This document shows positions 33,807 to 42,591 of a stretch of 64,000 bases of DNA, one piece after another. Each line of letters opens with the position of its first letter. Position 1 is the first letter of the stretch. The translations under genes and the position numbers were made by a program. The notes beneath the pieces are model-generated. The model ran no database searches and was not told the DNA's origin. It saw only the letters and a list, made by a program, of their open reading frames with translations. The stretch is from assembly GCF_022811605.1 (NCBI RefSeq), contig NZ_CP094533.1, positions 1,488,001 through 1,552,000 on the forward strand, given 5' to 3'. The DNA is from Agromyces soli (lineage in GTDB: Bacteria; Actinomycetota; Actinomycetes; Actinomycetales; Microbacteriaceae).

Positions 33807-36800
33807 ATGCACCTGCTCGCGAAGCTCAGCATGCGCAACCGTGCGCTCATCGCCCTCGTCACGATCGTCGTGGCGATCTTCGGCGCCCTCTCGCTCACGA
33901 GCCTCAAGCAGGAGCTCGCGCCCTCCATCGCGTTCCCGCAGCTCTCGATCGTGACCAGCTACCCCGGCGCCTCGCCCGACGTGGTCGATGCCGACGTGTC
34001 CACGCCGATCGAGACCGCGATCCAGGGCATCACCGGGCTCGAGTCGACCTCGACGACGAGCTCGACCGGCCTCTCCCGGGTGATCGCGAGCTTCACCTAC
34101 GGCACCGACCTCGCCTTCGCCGAGCAGAAGCTGCTCTCCGCGGTGAACCGCATCCAGCAGTCGCTGCCCGACGATGTCGACCCGCAGGTCGTCGCGCTCT
34201 CGCTCGACGACTTCCCCGTCGTGCAGCTCGCCGTCACCGGCGTCGACGACACGGCCGCGCTCTCCGACGAGATCAGCCGCACCACCCTCGGCGAGATCAC
34301 CGACGTCGACGGCGTGCGCGACGCGACCCTCGTCGGCGACGTCGGCCAGCGGGTGAGCATCACCCCGGACCCCGCCGCCCTCGCCGCGCGCGGCCTCACC
34401 ATGCAGGCCATCCGCGACGCCCTCTCGCAGAACGGCGTGCTCGTGCCCGCCGGCACGATCACCGAGGACGACCGCACCTTCGCCGTGCAGTCGGGCGCCC
34501 GGCTCGGCAGCGTCGACGACGTCGCCGCCCTGCCCCTCGTCGCTCAGCCCGGGGCGACCCCGCCGACGATCGGCGACGTCGCCACGGTCGCCCTCGGCGA
34601 GAACCCCGTGACGAGCATCTCGCGGGTGAACGGCGAGCCGGCCCTCACGATCTCCGTCACGAAGCTGCCCGCCGCGAACACGGTCGAGGTGTCGAACGCC
34701 GTCAAGGCGCTGCTGCCCGATCTCGAGTCCTCGCTCGACACGACCAACCCCGGTGCGACGTTCACCGTCGTCTTCGACCAGGCGCCGTACATCGAGCAGT
34801 CGATCGAGTCGCTCGCGACCGAGGGCCTGCTCGGCCTCGCGTTCGCCGTCATCGTGATCCTCGTGTTCCTGCTCTCGGTGCGGGCGACGCTCGTCACCGC
34901 GATCTCCATCCCGACCTCGGTGCTGATCACCTTCATCGGCCTGCAGGCCGCCGACTACACGCTGAACATCCTCACGCTCGGCGCGCTCACCATCGCGATC
35001 GGCCGCGTCGTCGACGACTCGATCGTCGTCATCGAGAACATCAAGCGGCACCTCGTCGCCGGCGTCGACAAGGCCGCCACGATCGTGCGCGCCGTGCGCG
35101 AGGTCGCCGGCGCGATCACCGCCTCGACGATCACGACGGTCGCGGTGTTCCTGCCGATGGCGCTCGTCGAGGGCGTCACGGGCGAGCTGTTCCGGCCGTT
35201 CTCGCTCACCGTCACGATCGCGCTGCTCGCCTCGCTGCTCGTGGCGCTCACGATCGTGCCGGTGCTCGCGTACTGGTTCCTGAAGCCCGCCAAGGTGCAC
35301 AAGCACGACGGCTCGGATGCCTCGGCCGCGGCATTCATCGACGAGGCATCCGCGACCGGCGGGGCGGCGGGCGCCGACGAGCTGGAGCACCCCTCGCGGC
35401 TGCAGCGCGGTTACCTGCCGATCATCCACTGGACGCTGAAGCACGGCGTCACGACCATCCTGCTCGCCGTGCTCGTGCTCGGCGGCACGATCGCACTGAC
35501 GCCGCTGATGAAGACGAACTTCCTCGGCTCTTCGGGGCAGAACACTTTCCAGGTCACGCAGGAGCTCCCGGTCGGCACGAGCCTCGACGCGCTCGACGCC
35601 GCCTCGAAGCCCGTCGAGCAGGCGCTGCTCGACACCGAGGGCGTCGACACCGTGCAGACCTCGATCGGCTCGGGCGGGCGCGGCCTGTCGGCCCTGCTCG
35701 GCGGCGGCGCCGCGACCGTCACATACTCGGTGACGACCGACGAGTCGGCCGACCAGGACGCGCTGCAGGCGACCGTGCGCGGCGAGCTCGACGGGCTGAA
35801 GGACGTCGGCGAGGTCACCCTCTCTGCGGCGAGCGGCTTCGGCGCCTCGAACGACATCGAGGTCGACATCACCGCCTCGAACGCGGAGGACCTGCGCACC
35901 GCGACCGACGCCGTCGTGAAGGAGCTCGGCGACATCGACTCCCTCGCCCAGGTCACCTCGAACCTCTCCGAGGGGCGGCCCTACATCGCCGTCGAGGTGA
36001 ACCGCTCGGCAGCCGCGGAGGCCGGCTACTCGGAGGTCGCCCTCGGCGGCTTCGTCTCTGCGGCGATGCAACCGCAGAGCGCGGGCTCGATCGTGATCGA
36101 CGAGAAGACGCTCACGATCTACCTCGACTCGGAGGAGCCGCCGGCCACGATCGCCACGCTCCAGGCGCTGCAGGTGCCGACCGCGGCCGGCCCGGTGCGG
36201 CTCGACTCGCTGGCGACCGTCGCGCAGGTCGACGGCCCGGCCACGGTCACGACGGTGCAGGGGCTGCGCAGCGCGACCGTCTCGGCGACGCCGTCGGGCG
36301 ACGACCTCGGCACCGCGAGCGCCGCCGTCTCGCAGGCGCTCGCCGACGTCGAGCTGCCCGACGGCACTGCAGCCTCGGTCGGCGGGGTCACCGCGGATCA
36401 GACCGAGTCGTTCTCGCAGCTCGGGCTCGCGCTGCTCGCGGCGATCCTCATCGTGTACGTGGTGATGGTGGCGACGTTCCGTTCGCTGCTGCAGCCGCTG
36501 CTGCTGCTCGTCTCGGTGCCGTTCGCGGCGACGGGCGCGATCGCGCTGCAGATCCTGAGCGGGATTCCGCTCGGTGTCGCCTCGCTCGTCGGCGTGCTCA
36601 TGCTCGTCGGCATCGTCGTGACGAACGCCATCGTGCTCGTCGACCTCGTGAACCAGTACCGCGACCGGGGGATGAGTGTGCGCGAGGCCCTGCTGCACGG
36701 CGCCTCGAGGCGACTGCGGCCGATCCTGATGACCGCGCTGGCGACGATCTTCGCGCTGCTGCCGATGGCGCTCGGCATCACCGGGCACTCGGGCTTCATC

Positions 36801-37001
36801 TCGCAGCCGCTCGCGATCGTGGTCATCGGCGGACTGATCTCCTCGACGGCGCTGACGCTCGTCGTGCTGCCGGTGCTCTACGACCTCGTCGAGGGCGGCC
36901 GGGAGCGGCGGCGGGCCAAGCGCGCCGCTCGCGCGGACGGCGGGGCGGATGCCTCGGGCGGAAGCGCTGCGGCGGGTGCGCCGGAGGCGTCGACGGCCTA
37001 G
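33807..37001 (+). CDS. RND-family efflux transporter (HAE1-like)
   Basis: A 1064-residue, twelve-helix RND pump. It has the N-terminal helix, a large extracellular loop, TM2-6 with the double aspartate GRVVDDSIVVIENI in TM4, and a second half with ADQTESFSQLGLALL, VMVATFRSLLQPLLLLVSVP, and IVVTNAIVLVDLVNQYRDRG. Gram-positive relatives export lipids, siderophores or drugs without an outer-membrane partner. ATG 33807 is preferred over the in-frame GTG at 33801; no strong Shine-Dalgarno. The Ala/Ser-rich C-terminus ends 11 bp before the DUF6153-type gene. Confidence 0.9.
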   Translation: MHLLAKLSMRNRALIALVTIVVAIFGALSLTSLKQELAPSIAFPQLSIVTSYPGASPDVVDADVSTPIETAIQGITGLESTSTTSSTGLSRVIASFTYGTDLAFAEQKLLSAVNRIQQSLPDDVDPQVVALSLDDFPVVQLAVTGVDDTAALSDEISRTTLGEITDVDGVRDATLVGDVGQRVSITPDPAALAARGLTMQAIRDALSQNGVLVPAGTITEDDRTFAVQSGARLGSVDDVAALPLVAQPGATPPTIGDVATVALGENPVTSISRVNGEPALTISVTKLPAANTVEVSNAVKALLPDLESSLDTTNPGATFTVVFDQAPYIEQSIESLATEGLLGLAFAVIVILVFLLSVRATLVTAISIPTSVLITFIGLQAADYTLNILTLGALTIAIGRVVDDSIVVIENIKRHLVAGVDKAATIVRAVREVAGAITASTITTVAVFLPMALVEGVTGELFRPFSLTVTIALLASLLVALTIVPVLAYWFLKPAKVHKHDGSDASAAAFIDEASATGGAAGADELEHPSRLQRGYLPIIHWTLKHGVTTILLAVLVLGGTIALTPLMKTNFLGSSGQNTFQVTQELPVGTSLDALDAASKPVEQALLDTEGVDTVQTSIGSGGRGLSALLGGGAATVTYSVTTDESADQDALQATVRGELDGLKDVGEVTLSAASGFGASNDIEVDITASNAEDLRTATDAVVKELGDIDSLAQVTSNLSEGRPYIAVEVNRSAAAEAGYSEVALGGFVSAAMQPQSAGSIVIDEKTLTIYLDSEEPPATIATLQALQVPTAAGPVRLDSLATVAQVDGPATVTTVQGLRSATVSATPSGDDLGTASAAVSQALADVELPDGTAASVGGVTADQTESFSQLGLALLAAILIVYVVMVATFRSLLQPLLLLVSVPFAATGAIALQILSGIPLGVASLVGVLMLVGIVVTNAIVLVDLVNQYRDRGMSVREALLHGASRRLRPILMTALATIFALLPMALGITGHSGFISQPLAIVVIGGLISSTALTLVVLPVLYDLVEGGRERRRAKRAARADGGADASGGSAAAGAPEASTA

Positions 37002-37011
37002 GGTAGGGGGT

Positions 37012-37455
37012 ATGGGTATTCGGCGGGCGCTCCTCGCGCTGCTCGCCGTGCCCGCCATCCTGCTCGGCCTGCTCGGCATGCACGCTCTCGGCGGCGCGGG
37101 CGGCCACGAGGGCGGGCACGTGATGCCCGTCGCGCAGGCCGCCGAAGTCTCCGGCGAGGCATCCGGGCCGGTCGTCGCCGAGGCATCCAGGCCCGTTGTC
37201 GCCGAGGCATCCGCGCACGCCGCGAGCGGAGCGCACGCGGTGAGCGGAGCGCACGCGGCCGCCGACCCCGGCGACGGCGGGGTCGCCGCGCTCATCTGCA
37301 TCCTCGCGCTGCTCGCCGTGCTGCTGCTCGGCGCCGCCGCAGCGCCGCTCCGCCTGCCCGGTGCGATGCGGCTCGTCGCCGTCGCGCGCCGACTCGCGAG
37401 CGACGGCCGCCGTCCGGTGCCCTCGCTGCTGCAGCTCTCGATCAGTCGGACGTGA
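37012..37455 (+). CDS. DUF6153-type small membrane protein
   Basis: A 147-residue protein with an N-terminal helix (LLALLAVPAILLGLLGMHAL) followed by GGHEGGHVMP, an extracellular loop of repeated EAS/AHA elements with several His, and a second helix (VAALICILALLAVLLLGAAAAPL). This matches the DUF6153 pattern, usually found beside DUF305 proteins in actinobacteria. Here the DUF305 gene follows after 86 bp. The His and Met-rich loop suggests a metal-handling role, probably copper; this is inference. The GAGGCATCC repeat recurs three times inside the loop. Confidence 0.75.
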   Translation: MGIRRALLALLAVPAILLGLLGMHALGGAGGHEGGHVMPVAQAAEVSGEASGPVVAEASRPVVAEASAHAASGAHAVSGAHAAADPGDGGVAALICILALLAVLLLGAAAAPLRLPGAMRLVAVARRLASDGRRPVPSLLQLSISRT

Positions 37456-37541
37456 TCCGCGCTCGCGTCGCCCCTGCGCGACGCCAGCGCCACGCGCGCC
37501 GTCGACCGGCGGCGCGCCGATCACGAACGGAAGAGCACACC

Positions 37542-38159
37542 ATGAAGATTCAGTTGACCCCCCGCGCCGCCGCGCGTCTCGCCACGGTCGCCGCGGCATC
37601 CGCCGGCCTCCTCGTCCTCAGCGGCTGCGCCGCCGCCGGCGACGGGATGGACGGGATGGACCACTCCGGCACGGGCGGCGACCCCAGCCAGTCGGCGGGC
37701 GAACTCGCCGCGGCGAACGAGGCCGACGTCGCGTTCACGGCGGGCATGATCATGCACCACCAGCAGGCCATCGAGATGGCCGAGCTCGTGCTCGCGAAGG
37801 ACGGGCTCGACCCCGAGGTCGCGGCGCTCGCCGAGCGGATCAAGGCCGCCCAGCAGCCCGAGATCGACCGCATGGAAGGGTGGCTCGAGGACTGGGGGCA
37901 GTCCGGCGGCGGCATGGCCGGGATGGACCACAGCACGATGATGTCGGCCGAGGACCTCGCTGCGCTCGAGGCGGCGAGCGGGGCCGAGGCCGGGCCGCTG
38001 TTCCTCGAGCAGATGATCGTGCACCACGAGGGCGCCGTCGCGATGGCCGAGGACGTGCTCGCCGAGGGCGAGAACGCCGACGTGCTCGAGCTCGCCGAGG
38101 CGGTGGTCGCCGACCAGACCGCGGAGATCGCCGAGATGCGCGAGCTGCTCGGCCGGTAG
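37542..38159 (+). CDS. DUF305 lipoprotein
   Basis: A 205-residue lipoprotein with lipobox LSGC (Cys about 29) and a DUF305 ferritin-like helical bundle: FTAGMIMHHQQAIEMAELVL and, in the second half, FLEQMIVHHEGAVAMAEDVL, each with the paired His of the family, plus Met-rich DGMDGMDH and GMAGMDHS loops. DUF305 proteins are extracellular and many are associated with copper or other metals. The Met/His clusters suit copper(I) binding. It forms a small unit with the DUF6153-type gene. Confidence 0.85.
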   Translation: MKIQLTPRAAARLATVAAASAGLLVLSGCAAAGDGMDGMDHSGTGGDPSQSAGELAAANEADVAFTAGMIMHHQQAIEMAELVLAKDGLDPEVAALAERIKAAQQPEIDRMEGWLEDWGQSGGGMAGMDHSTMMSAEDLAALEAASGAEAGPLFLEQMIVHHEGAVAMAEDVLAEGENADVLELAEAVVADQTAEIAEMRELLGR

Positions 38160-38194
38160 CGGGGTGGCCCCGAGCCGAGCCGGGCCGCGGCCGA

Positions 38195-38216
38195 GTTCAC
38201 GCAGTGTTCACCGCCG
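38195..38216 (+). promoter_or_regulatory. PHO-box-like 11-bp direct repeat
   Basis: GTTCACGCAGT followed immediately by GTTCACCGCCG, two 11-bp units as in actinobacterial PhoP sites. They lie 39-60 bp before a TATCGT -10 (38255-38260), which ends six bases before the GntR ATG with no Shine-Dalgarno, so the mRNA is probably leaderless. Phosphate control is inferred from the box alone. Confidence 0.45.
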
Positions 38217-38266
38217 CGTCGCCGGGTGCCCGGTTCGGGGGACACCGCGCTCCCTATCGTCGGAGC

Positions 38267-39064
38267 ATGGTCATCAGCGCACCGTCGGGCCGCCGGTCCC
38301 CCGTCTCGCTCCGAGTGCGGGCCGAGCTGCGCACACGCATCGAGCGCGGCGTCTGGGCGGCCGGGATGGCGCTGCCGAGCGAAGCCGCCCTCTGCCGGGA
38401 GTTCGGCACCTCGCGGGGGCCGGTGCGTCGAGCGCTCGCGGCACTCCGCGCGGAGGGCTTCATCGTCGGCGGCCGCGGCAAGCCGCCCGTCGTGGGCAAG
38501 GTCGTCCCGGCCCAGTCGCTCGCGACCTTCCGCTCCTTCACCGATTGGGCGCGGGCCGAGGGCAAGACCCCGGGTACCAGGACGCTGTCGCTCGAACGCC
38601 GCCACGCGGCATCCGCCGTCGCCGGCCTGCTCGAGCTCGACGAGGGCGCGGTCGTCGTCGAGCTGATCCGCGTGCGGCTCCTCGACGAGGTGCCGATCAT
38701 GATCGAGCGCGCGAGCTTCGTGCCGGACGTCGGCCGCACGCTCTTCGGCCTCGATCTCGACCACGCCTCGGTCTCGGACGAGCTCGCGCGGCACGGCTTC
38801 GGTCTCGTGCAGGCGCGGCACACGATCGACGCCGTCGCCGCGAACCCGCTCGACGGGGAGGCGCTCGGCGTCCCGTCCGGCGCGGCGCTGCTGCGCGAGC
38901 GCCGGCTCTCCCGCGACGCGCACGGCCGGGCCGTCGAGTACGCCGAGGCGCGCTACCGCTCGGAGTTCGCGACGTTCCGGATCGACAACGCGGCCGCCGG
39001 GTTCACCGGCGGCGAGGCGGGCACCACCGCCGCGAGCCCGATCGAGGTGCGCTCGCTCGCCTGA
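38267..39064 (+). CDS. GntR/HutC-family regulator with UTRA domain
   Basis: A 265-residue regulator. The winged helix is at the N-terminus (LRTRIERGVWAAGMALPSEAALCREFGTSRGPVRRALAALRAEG); the UTRA ligand domain follows (FRSFTDWARAEGKTPGTRTLSLERR and then ERRLSRDAHGRAVEYAEARYRSEFATFRI). HutC-type proteins bind small sugar, amino-acid or phosphonate ligands. No likely target gene is adjacent: a hairpin element and a convergent AraC gene follow. So despite the family name there is no evidence linking it to the hut genes, which have their own IclR regulator. Confidence 0.88.
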   Translation: MVISAPSGRRSPVSLRVRAELRTRIERGVWAAGMALPSEAALCREFGTSRGPVRRALAALRAEGFIVGGRGKPPVVGKVVPAQSLATFRSFTDWARAEGKTPGTRTLSLERRHAASAVAGLLELDEGAVVVELIRVRLLDEVPIMIERASFVPDVGRTLFGLDLDHASVSDELARHGFGLVQARHTIDAVAANPLDGEALGVPSGAALLRERRLSRDAHGRAVEYAEARYRSEFATFRIDNAAAGFTGGEAGTTAASPIEVRSLA

Positions 39065-39099
39065 GCGCGCCCGCCCGCTGGCCGGTAGCCCCCTGACCA

Positions 39100-39167
39100 C
39101 CCCGCAAGACGGCAGTATTTGCGGGTGTTCGCGCCCGCGCACCCGCAAATACTGCCGTTTTGCGGGG
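39100..39167. repeat. 68-bp inverted-repeat element with 12-nt loop
   Basis: Two 28-bp arms (39100-39127 and 39140-39167) match with one difference and enclose a 12-base loop. The arm core is ACGGCAGTATTTGCGGGTG, unlike the surrounding DNA. It sits between the convergent GntR and AraC genes. The hairpin is strong and could end transcription in both directions, but the sequence looks like a REP-type element in its own right. Confidence 0.9.
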
Positions 39168-39248
39168 CAGAGAGGGCGCGGGGTGAGGAGGGCAGGGGGT
39201 GAGGAGGGGACACGGGTGGGACGCCGGGCGGATGCCGCGCGGGACGTG

Positions 39249-40193
39249 TCAGCCGCGCAGCGTCGAGACCGGCGCCACGCCGTACGCCTCGCGGTAGGCG
39301 CGTGCGAAGCGGGCATCGTTGCCGAAGCCCCAGCGGCGCGCGATGCCGCGCACGGTGGCGCCCGCGGTGGGGTCGGCCTCGCGGAGTTCCTCGTGGGCCC
39401 GCGCGAGCCGCACACGGCGGAGGTGCTCGCTCGGCGTCGTGCCGAGGTGCCGCCGGAACGCCGCCTGCAGCCCGCGGCTCGTCAGCCGCGCCGCCGCCGC
39501 GAGGTCGTCGACGGTGATCGCTTCGGCGGCGTGCGACTCCGCGTACTCGACGGCGCGGCGCACCGTGGCGGGCAGGGCGCCGTCGGCGTAGCCCGCGTCA
39601 CCGAGGATCTCGATCGGGAATGCCGCGAAGGCCGCGACGAGCAGCGAGCGCACCGCCTGACCTCGGATCAGGTCGTTCGACGCGAGCTCGTCGTCGGCGA
39701 GCACCTCGCGCAGCACGTGCTCGTGCAGCGCCGCCCAGTACCGCTCGAGCTTGGCGTTGCGAGCGCCGACGCCCCCGAAGCGCAGTGTGGCGGAGTCGGC
39801 GCCGACGAGGCCCGCGGCGACCCGCTGGGCCTCACTGTGGGAGAGCGAGACCAGATCGATCTTGAGGTCGCGGATGTCGGCCTGCACCGCGCCCGGGTGG
39901 AACAGCATCACCGCGCTGCGGCTGCCCGCCTTGCCGTCGGTGCGGTACTCGTAGCTGCCGCCGGAGCGGCGCCCGATCATGAATGCGTCGTCGAGGCGGG
40001 TCGACGCCCGTTCGAGACTGGTGCCGATGCGCAGCCGGATGAAGCTCGCCGAAGCGTCGCTCAGCACCGTCTGCTCGTACACGAAGTGGTGGTCGGGGTC
40101 GCGCCCGAGCCGCGTCGTCGGCCAGATCTGCTGCATCTCGCGCTCGGCCCGGTCGACGTCGGTCGCGTGCGAGGCGAAGCGCTGCAACGGCAT
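39249..40193 (-). CDS. AraC-family transcriptional regulator
   Basis: A 314-residue regulator with an N-terminal AraC-binding-like domain (FHPGAVQADIRDLKIDLVSL) and a C-terminal double HTH: AITVDDLAAAARLTSRGLQAAFRRHLGTTPSEHLRRVRLARAHEEL and GIARRWGFGNDARFARAYREAYGVAP. A GGGAGG site precedes the ATG at 40193. The target is not evident; the gene follows the copper ATPase on the same strand after 98 bp, which could reflect readthrough rather than function. Confidence 0.87.
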   Translation of the reverse strand: MPLQRFASHATDVDRAEREMQQIWPTTRLGRDPDHHFVYEQTVLSDASASFIRLRIGTSLERASTRLDDAFMIGRRSGGSYEYRTDGKAGSRSAVMLFHPGAVQADIRDLKIDLVSLSHSEAQRVAAGLVGADSATLRFGGVGARNAKLERYWAALHEHVLREVLADDELASNDLIRGQAVRSLLVAAFAAFPIEILGDAGYADGALPATVRRAVEYAESHAAEAITVDDLAAAARLTSRGLQAAFRRHLGTTPSEHLRRVRLARAHEELREADPTAGATVRGIARRWGFGNDARFARAYREAYGVAPVSTLRG

Positions 40194-40291
40194 TCGACCT
40201 CCCTGGCGCCAGTGTAGGCCGCACCGCCGACATGCGAGCCGAGCGGCGCCCGGCGGCCGGCCCGAACGCGGGTCGGCCGCCGGTATCCCGC

Positions 40292-42460
40292 TCAGCGCCG
40301 CTCGAGCACCGCCTTCGCCGAGGCTTCCGGTCGCAGGTCGAGCCGGCGCAGCAGCTGCGCGTTCAGCGCCACGATGACGGTCGACAGGCTCATCAGGATG
40401 GCGCCGATCGACATCGGCAGCACGAAGCCGATCGGGGCGAGCACGCCCGCCGCGAGCGGCACGGAGATGAGGTTGTACCCGGCCGCCCACCAGAGGTTCT
40501 GCGACATCTTGCGGTAGCTCGCCCGCGACAGCTCGATCACGGACAGCACCGAGCGCGGGTCGCTCGAGGCGAGCACCACGCCGGCGGAGGCGATCGCGAC
40601 ATCCGTGCCGGCGCCGATCGCGATGCCGACGTCCGCCTGGGCGAGCGCGGGCGCGTCGTTCACGCCGTCGCCGACCATCGCGACGCTGAGCCGTTCGCGC
40701 TGCAGCTCCTGCACCTTCGCGGCCTTGTCCTCGGGCCGTACCCCCGCGAACACCCGGTCGATGCCGAGCTCGCCGGCGACCCGGCGCGCGACGGGCTCGG
40801 CGTCACCAGTGATCATCACGACCTGGATGTCGAGCGCGTGCAGCGCGTCGACCGCTTCACGGGACTCGGGTCGGATCTCGTCGTCCAGCGCGAGCGCCCC
40901 CGCGACCTCGCCGTCGACGAGCACGTGCAGCACGGTCGATCCGGCGTCGGCCCACGGGGCGGAGGCGGGGAGCGCCTCGACGCCCTCGCGCTGCAGCAGT
41001 CCGGGGCCGCCGACCTGGACGATGCGACCGCCGACGACGGCGCGCACGCCGATCGCGGCCGAGGCTTCGAACTCGCTCGTTGCGCTGCGGCGCAGGCCGC
41101 GGTGCTCGGCATCTGCGACGATGGCCTTCGCCAGCGGGTGCTCCGAGTCGGACTCGGCGGATGCCGCGAGCGCGAGCACCTCGTCGAGCTCGTGGCCCGG
41201 GGCCGCCGCGGCATCCGTCACCTCGGGCTCGCCCTTCGTGAGCGTGCCGGTCTTGTCGAAGAGCACGGCGCCGACGGTGCGCATCGTCTCGAGTGCGAGC
41301 CGGTCGGTGATGAGCACGCCGCCCTTCGCCGCGCGCTCAGTCGCGATCTGCACGACGAGCGGGATGGCGAGGCCGAGCGCGTGCGGGCAGGCGATCACGA
41401 GCACGGTGATGGTGCGGACGACGGCGTCATCCGGATCACCGAGCAGCGTCCACGCGATGGCGGTCAGCACGGCCGCGCCGAGTGCGAACCAGAACAGCCA
41501 GCCGGCCGCGCGGTCGGCGAGCCGCTGCGCGTGCGAGCTCGAGGCCTGCGCCTGCGCGACGAGCCGCTGGATGCCGGCGAGCGCGGTGTCGTCGCCGACC
41601 GCGCCGACGCGCACGCGGATCGCCGTGTCCGTCGCGACGGTGCCCGCGACGACGTGATCGCCCGGGCCGCGGCGCACGGGGCGCGACTCGCCCGTGATCA
41701 TCGACTCGTCGACGTCGGCGGTGCCGTCGACGACCTCGCCGTCGGCGGGCACGCGGCCGCCGGGGCGCACGATCACGACGTCGCCGAGGGCGAGCTCGGC
41801 GGGGGAGACCGTCTCGACGGACTGTCCGTCGGGGCCGTCGATCACGCGCTCGGCCTCGTCGGGCAGCAGCGCGGCCAGGGCGTCGAGCGCGTTGGAGGCC
41901 TGGGCGATCGACTTCATCTCGATCCAGTGGCCGAGCAGCATGATGACGATGAGGAGCGCGAGCTCCCACCAGAAGTCGAGGTGGTGGCTGACGAGGCCGA
42001 AGCTCGCGGCGAGGCTCGCGAAGTACGCGACCGTGATGGCGAGGCCGATGAGCAGCATCATGCCGGGCTTGCGCGCCTTCAGCTCCGACCAGGCGCCGGT
42101 GAGGAAGGGCTTGCCGCCCCAGAAGTACATGACCGTGCCGAGGATCGGCGAGATCCACGGCACCACGCCCGAGTCTGGCAGCTGGTAGCCGATCAGGCCG
42201 GCGAACATTGGGCTGAGCGCGACGGTCGGCACCGCGACGACGAGCATGATCCAGAAGAGGCGGCGGAACTGGCCGACGTGGTCGCCGTGCCCGCCGTGGC
42301 CGCTCATGTCGTGGCCCGCGTGCGCGTCGTGGCCGGCGTGCGCGTCGTGGTCCGCGTGCATGTCGTGGTCCGCGTGCATGTCGTGGCCCGCGTGCATCGC
42401 GTGCGGATCGTGGTCGGATGCCTGGTGCTCGGTGTGCGGGTCGTGCTGGCTCGCGTTCAT
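40292..42460 (-). CDS. Copper-translocating P-type ATPase, CopB type
   Basis: A 722-residue P1B ATPase. Residues 1-62 are an extraordinarily His/Asp/Met-rich tail (about 18 His), replacing the CxxC metal-binding domains of CopA. The transport motif is CPH at 358-360, typical of the CopB (P1B-3) group; the actuator loop has TGES (256-259), the phosphorylation site is DKTGT (402-406), and the hinge GDGVNDAPAL is seen near the end. It exports copper. An AGGAGG site precedes the ATG and a CsoR-like operator fills its promoter. Confidence 0.92.
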   Translation of the reverse strand: MNASQHDPHTEHQASDHDPHAMHAGHDMHADHDMHADHDAHAGHDAHAGHDMSGHGGHGDHVGQFRRLFWIMLVVAVPTVALSPMFAGLIGYQLPDSGVVPWISPILGTVMYFWGGKPFLTGAWSELKARKPGMMLLIGLAITVAYFASLAASFGLVSHHLDFWWELALLIVIMLLGHWIEMKSIAQASNALDALAALLPDEAERVIDGPDGQSVETVSPAELALGDVVIVRPGGRVPADGEVVDGTADVDESMITGESRPVRRGPGDHVVAGTVATDTAIRVRVGAVGDDTALAGIQRLVAQAQASSSHAQRLADRAAGWLFWFALGAAVLTAIAWTLLGDPDDAVVRTITVLVIACPHALGLAIPLVVQIATERAAKGGVLITDRLALETMRTVGAVLFDKTGTLTKGEPEVTDAAAAPGHELDEVLALAASAESDSEHPLAKAIVADAEHRGLRRSATSEFEASAAIGVRAVVGGRIVQVGGPGLLQREGVEALPASAPWADAGSTVLHVLVDGEVAGALALDDEIRPESREAVDALHALDIQVVMITGDAEPVARRVAGELGIDRVFAGVRPEDKAAKVQELQRERLSVAMVGDGVNDAPALAQADVGIAIGAGTDVAIASAGVVLASSDPRSVLSVIELSRASYRKMSQNLWWAAGYNLISVPLAAGVLAPIGFVLPMSIGAILMSLSTVIVALNAQLLRRLDLRPEASAKAVLERR

Positions 42461-42484
42461 CGTGCCCTCCTGTGTCCTCTCGCC

Positions 42485-42513
42485 AGATTAATACCCCTCT
42501 GGGGTATCTGCAA
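42485..42513 (-). promoter_or_regulatory. CsoR-type operator filling the spacer of the copper ATPase promoter
   Basis: Read on the minus strand: -35 TTGCAG (42513-42508), a 17-bp spacer that is exactly the palindrome ATACCCC-AGA-GGGGTAT (42507-42491), and -10 TAATCT (42490-42485). The box matches the ATACCCC/GGGGTAT sites of CsoR-type copper repressors. A bound repressor would exclude polymerase. No CsoR gene is in the window. Confidence 0.85.
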
Positions 42514-42550
42514 GGGGAACCGTCCCGTTCACGGGGCTATTCCCGGACAC

Positions 42551-42582
42551 CTGGTTCCCTGAGCTCGTCGAAGGGGTGCTGG
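42551..42582. repeat. REP-type motif CCCTGAGCTCGTCGAAGGG
   Basis: This 19-bp, partly symmetric word (42557-42575 within the given span) resembles the CCCTTCGACxAGCTCAGGG repeat that is scattered through many GC-rich genomes. It is a single copy here, just upstream of the epimerase gene, so its identity is by memory of the motif and not by internal repetition. Confidence 0.5.
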
Positions 42583-42591
42583 AATGGCGGA

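Noticed and set aside
32559-37493. A 1644-codon open frame on the minus strand
   Set aside because: It is antisense to the RND exporter and out of frame with the secreted protein; composition is typical of GC-rich shadow frames.
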